Assembly (NCBI GenBank): GCA_030619415.1
Contig: JAUXBM010000058.1
Span: 1 to 8,668, forward strand
Source: Chlorobiota bacterium
Lineage (GTDB): Bacteria > Bacteroidota > Bacteroidia > Bacteroidales > F082
DNA length: 8,668 bases
Direction of reading: 5' to 3'
Part shown: one piece after another, positions 6,984-8,668 of the stretch
Layout: every line of letters starts with the position of its first letter
How positions within the stretch are numbered: position 1 is the first letter of the stretch
Position numbers and translations under genes: made by a program
Notes under the pieces: generated by a model
Told to the model about the DNA's origin: nothing
What the model saw: the letters and a program-made list of their open reading frames with translations, nothing else
The model's database searches: none

Positions 6984-7001
6984 CAAAATTAACCAAATCT
7001 A
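6984..7001 (-). promoter_or_regulatory. Two tandem -7 boxes upstream of the AsmA gene
   Basis: The minus strand holds TAGATTTG (7001-6994) and TAATTTTG (6991-6984), both perfect TAnnTTTG matches. They are 10 bases apart and 30-48 bases before the ATG at 6953. Neither has a TTG 17-23 bases upstream. They suggest one or two overlapping start sites for the AsmA gene, with leaders of about 20-35 bases. In AT-rich sequence one match could be chance; two side by side at the right distance is better support. Confidence 0.42.
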
Positions 7002-7044
7002 ATTATTCATATCGTTTATAAATATAACCACTTTGATAATTTCC

Positions 7045-7052
7045 TATGTTTA
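7045..7052 (+). promoter_or_regulatory. Weak -7-like box upstream of the symporter gene
   Basis: TATGTTTA matches TAnnTTTG at 5 of 6 fixed positions and lies 31-38 bases before the ATG at 7083. No -33 element is seen at a suitable distance. It is the best candidate in this 129-bp divergent gap for the symporter, which must have a promoter here because the neighbour points away. Confidence 0.2.
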
Positions 7053-7082
7053 CTGGAATTTTTCAATAATACATTTAAGCAT

Positions 7083-8668
7083 ATGAATTCAGGTTCCTTT
7101 GCCACCATCGATTATATCGTATTTGGGCTTTATGCGGTTATAATTTTATCTGTTGGCCTTTGGGTATCTCGCGGAAAGAAAGGCGTGAAAAAAACAGCAC
7201 AGGATTATTTCCTGGCAAGCAAGTCGTTACCCTGGTGGGCCATAGGTGCCTCATTAATTGCAGCGAATATTTCAGCCGAACAAATGATTGGGATGTCAGG
7301 TTCTGGCATGGCTGGTGGCCTCGCTATCGCAACTTACGAATGGATGGCTGCCTTGACGTTGATTATTGTTGGAAAATACTTCTTGCCAATCTTTATCGAA
7401 AAGGGACTTTATACAATTCCTGAATTTGTCGAGCAACGATTTGGCACAACCTTAAAGACAATTCTCGCAGTATTCTGGATTGCGCTATTCGTATTCGTAA
7501 ACCTGACGACGGTTTTATTCCTTGGCGGAAAGGCTTTGGATACAATCCTGGGGAATGGAGATGGCAGCATGATTATTTATGCGATCATTGCCCTGGCATG
7601 TTTTGCAGCTGCTTATTCGCTGTATGGTGGTCTGGCCGCAGTTGCCTGGACGGATGTAATACAAGTAGCACTATTGGTTATGGGTGGATTTATTACAACA
7701 ATTATCGCCCTCAACCATGTTACACCCGGTGGAGGAGTATTTAATGGTTTGTCGCATGTTTACGAAACGGCAGGCGATAAATTCCATATGATTCTGAAAA
7801 AAGACAATCCTGAATTTATGAACCTACCCGGCATTGCTGTATTGGTAGGTGGGATGTGGATTGCGAATTTATATTACTGGGGTTTTAACCAGTACATCAT
7901 CCAGCGAACGCTGGCCGCTAAAAGCCTGAAAGAATCTCAAAGAGGGATTATTTTTGCCGGATTTCTCAAACTGATTATTCCATTATTCGTAGTAATTCCA
8001 GGTATTGTCGCCTATATCATGTTTTCGCAACCAGAAGGAACAGCTTTGATTGACGGTGTTCAGGAATCGTTTACAAGAGCAGATGGATCTGTTAATTATG
8101 ACAAAGCCTATCCCTGGCTGATCAGCACCTTTATCCCGGCAGGATTAAAAGGACTTGTTGTTGCAGCACTGGCTGCGGCCATTGTTTCCTCACTTGCCTC
8201 AATGATGAACTCCACCTCCACGATTTTTACGATGGATATTTATAAACCTTATTTTGAAAAGAAAGGCAGTCCGAACAGGGATGTAATGGTAGGCAGAATC
8301 GCTGGTGGATCGGCCATTTTAATTGCTATCCTTGTTGCTCCGCTACTCGGTACACTCGACCAGGTATTTCAATATATCCAGGAATATACCGGCTTAGTCA
8401 GTCCGGGAATATTGGCTGTATTCATGTTAGGGTTGTTTTATAAGAAAGCAACGAATAAAGGTGCACTCGTTGGTATTCTTGCATCTATTCCTATCGCTCT
8501 TTTGCTTAAGATTCCAGCGGTTGAATTGCCATGGATGGACCAAATGTTATACACTTTCCTGCTCACGGCTGTAGTCATCATCATGGTGAGTTTGTCAACC
8601 AACAAGCACGACGATGATCCGAAAGCGATCAACTTTACCAGTGACATGTTCAAAACAGGCCCGGTATT
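7083..8668 (+). CDS. vSGLT-like sodium/sugar symporter (SSS family), 3' truncated
   Basis: 528 codons are present before the window ends. It is recognisably close to Vibrio parahaemolyticus vSGLT, the sodium/galactose symporter (543 residues), over the whole visible length, so about 35-40 residues and the last helix are probably missing. It should import a hexose with Na+ across the inner membrane. Comparing with vSGLT from memory, the first core helix keeps AANISAEQ (60-67), including the equivalents of N64, I65 and Q69. YE at 85-86 matches Y87/E88. NLYYWG (262-267) carries the gate tyrosine, K296 matches K294, and Q433 matches Q428. The Na+ site serines in AAIVSSLASM (S369, S370) are conserved. 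One change is alanine at residue 89 where vSGLT has S91. The ATG at 7083 gives the usual N-terminus, with a short outside segment before the first helix at about 11-28. No Shine-Dalgarno sequence is visible. Confidence 0.93.
   Translation, partial: MNSGSFATIDYIVFGLYAVIILSVGLWVSRGKKGVKKTAQDYFLASKSLPWWAIGASLIAANISAEQMIGMSGSGMAGGLAIATYEWMAALTLIIVGKYFLPIFIEKGLYTIPEFVEQRFGTTLKTILAVFWIALFVFVNLTTVLFLGGKALDTILGNGDGSMIIYAIIALACFAAAYSLYGGLAAVAWTDVIQVALLVMGGFITTIIALNHVTPGGGVFNGLSHVYETAGDKFHMILKKDNPEFMNLPGIAVLVGGMWIANLYYWGFNQYIIQRTLAAKSLKESQRGIIFAGFLKLIIPLFVVIPGIVAYIMFSQPEGTALIDGVQESFTRADGSVNYDKAYPWLISTFIPAGLKGLVVAALAAAIVSSLASMMNSTSTIFTMDIYKPYFEKKGSPNRDVMVGRIAGGSAILIAILVAPLLGTLDQVFQYIQEYTGLVSPGILAVFMLGLFYKKATNKGALVGILASIPIALLLKIPAVELPWMDQMLYTFLLTAVVIIMVSLSTNKHDDDPKAINFTSDMFKTGPV

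Noticed and set aside
7160..7423. Plus-strand 87-residue frame inside the symporter gene
   Set aside because: It overlaps the highly conserved first helices of the vSGLT-like symporter, which is clearly the coding frame.
8438..8653. Minus-strand frame opposite the end of the symporter
   Set aside because: The symporter frame is intact and homologous through this region; the antisense frame shows no family features.

Overview
The window (8,668 bases, moderately AT-rich) reads as ordinary chromosomal sequence from a member of the Bacteroidota. Four things support this. Several gene starts are preceded by the phylum's TAnnTTTG -7 promoter box. Shine-Dalgarno sequences are mostly absent. There is a DUF4369 plus thioredoxin-fold secreted protein. 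The AsmA-type and TldD/TldE proteins have the form usual in that phylum. The genus cannot be fixed from this sequence; a marine or Marinilabiliales-like bacterium is only a guess.

Layout. Bases 1-108 may hold the last 35 codons of a plus-strand gene that starts outside the window. A minus-strand block follows, read from right to left: a secreted DUF4369/TlpA-like thiol-disulfide protein (4551-3190), then tldD with a twin-arginine signal peptide (3077-1530), then tldE/pmbA (1464-154). Divergent from this block is a class I polyphosphate kinase 2 (4705-5523, plus). It converges on an AsmA-family membrane-anchored protein (6953-5520, minus), and the two stop codons share one TTAA. Divergent from the AsmA gene is a vSGLT-like sodium/sugar symporter (7083 onward, plus), cut by the window edge just before its expected last membrane helix.

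How the genes work together. TldD and TldE are the two subunits of one zinc metalloprotease, are 65 bp apart and are almost certainly cotranscribed. The TlpA-like gene lies upstream in the same orientation, but a separate -7 box precedes tldD, so cotranscription there is uncertain. PPK2, AsmA and the symporter look like unrelated single-gene units: polyphosphate/nucleotide energetics, envelope biogenesis and sugar uptake.

I see no mobile element, CRISPR array, tRNA, rRNA or defence system. The most interesting point is the localisation mismatch in the TldD/TldE pair: TldD has a Tat signal and zinc ligands, while TldE has no signal of its own. This suggests export as a folded complex. Smaller points are a pair of adjacent inverted repeats at the convergent 3' ends and a full Bacteroidota-type promoter that fixes the ppk2 start.
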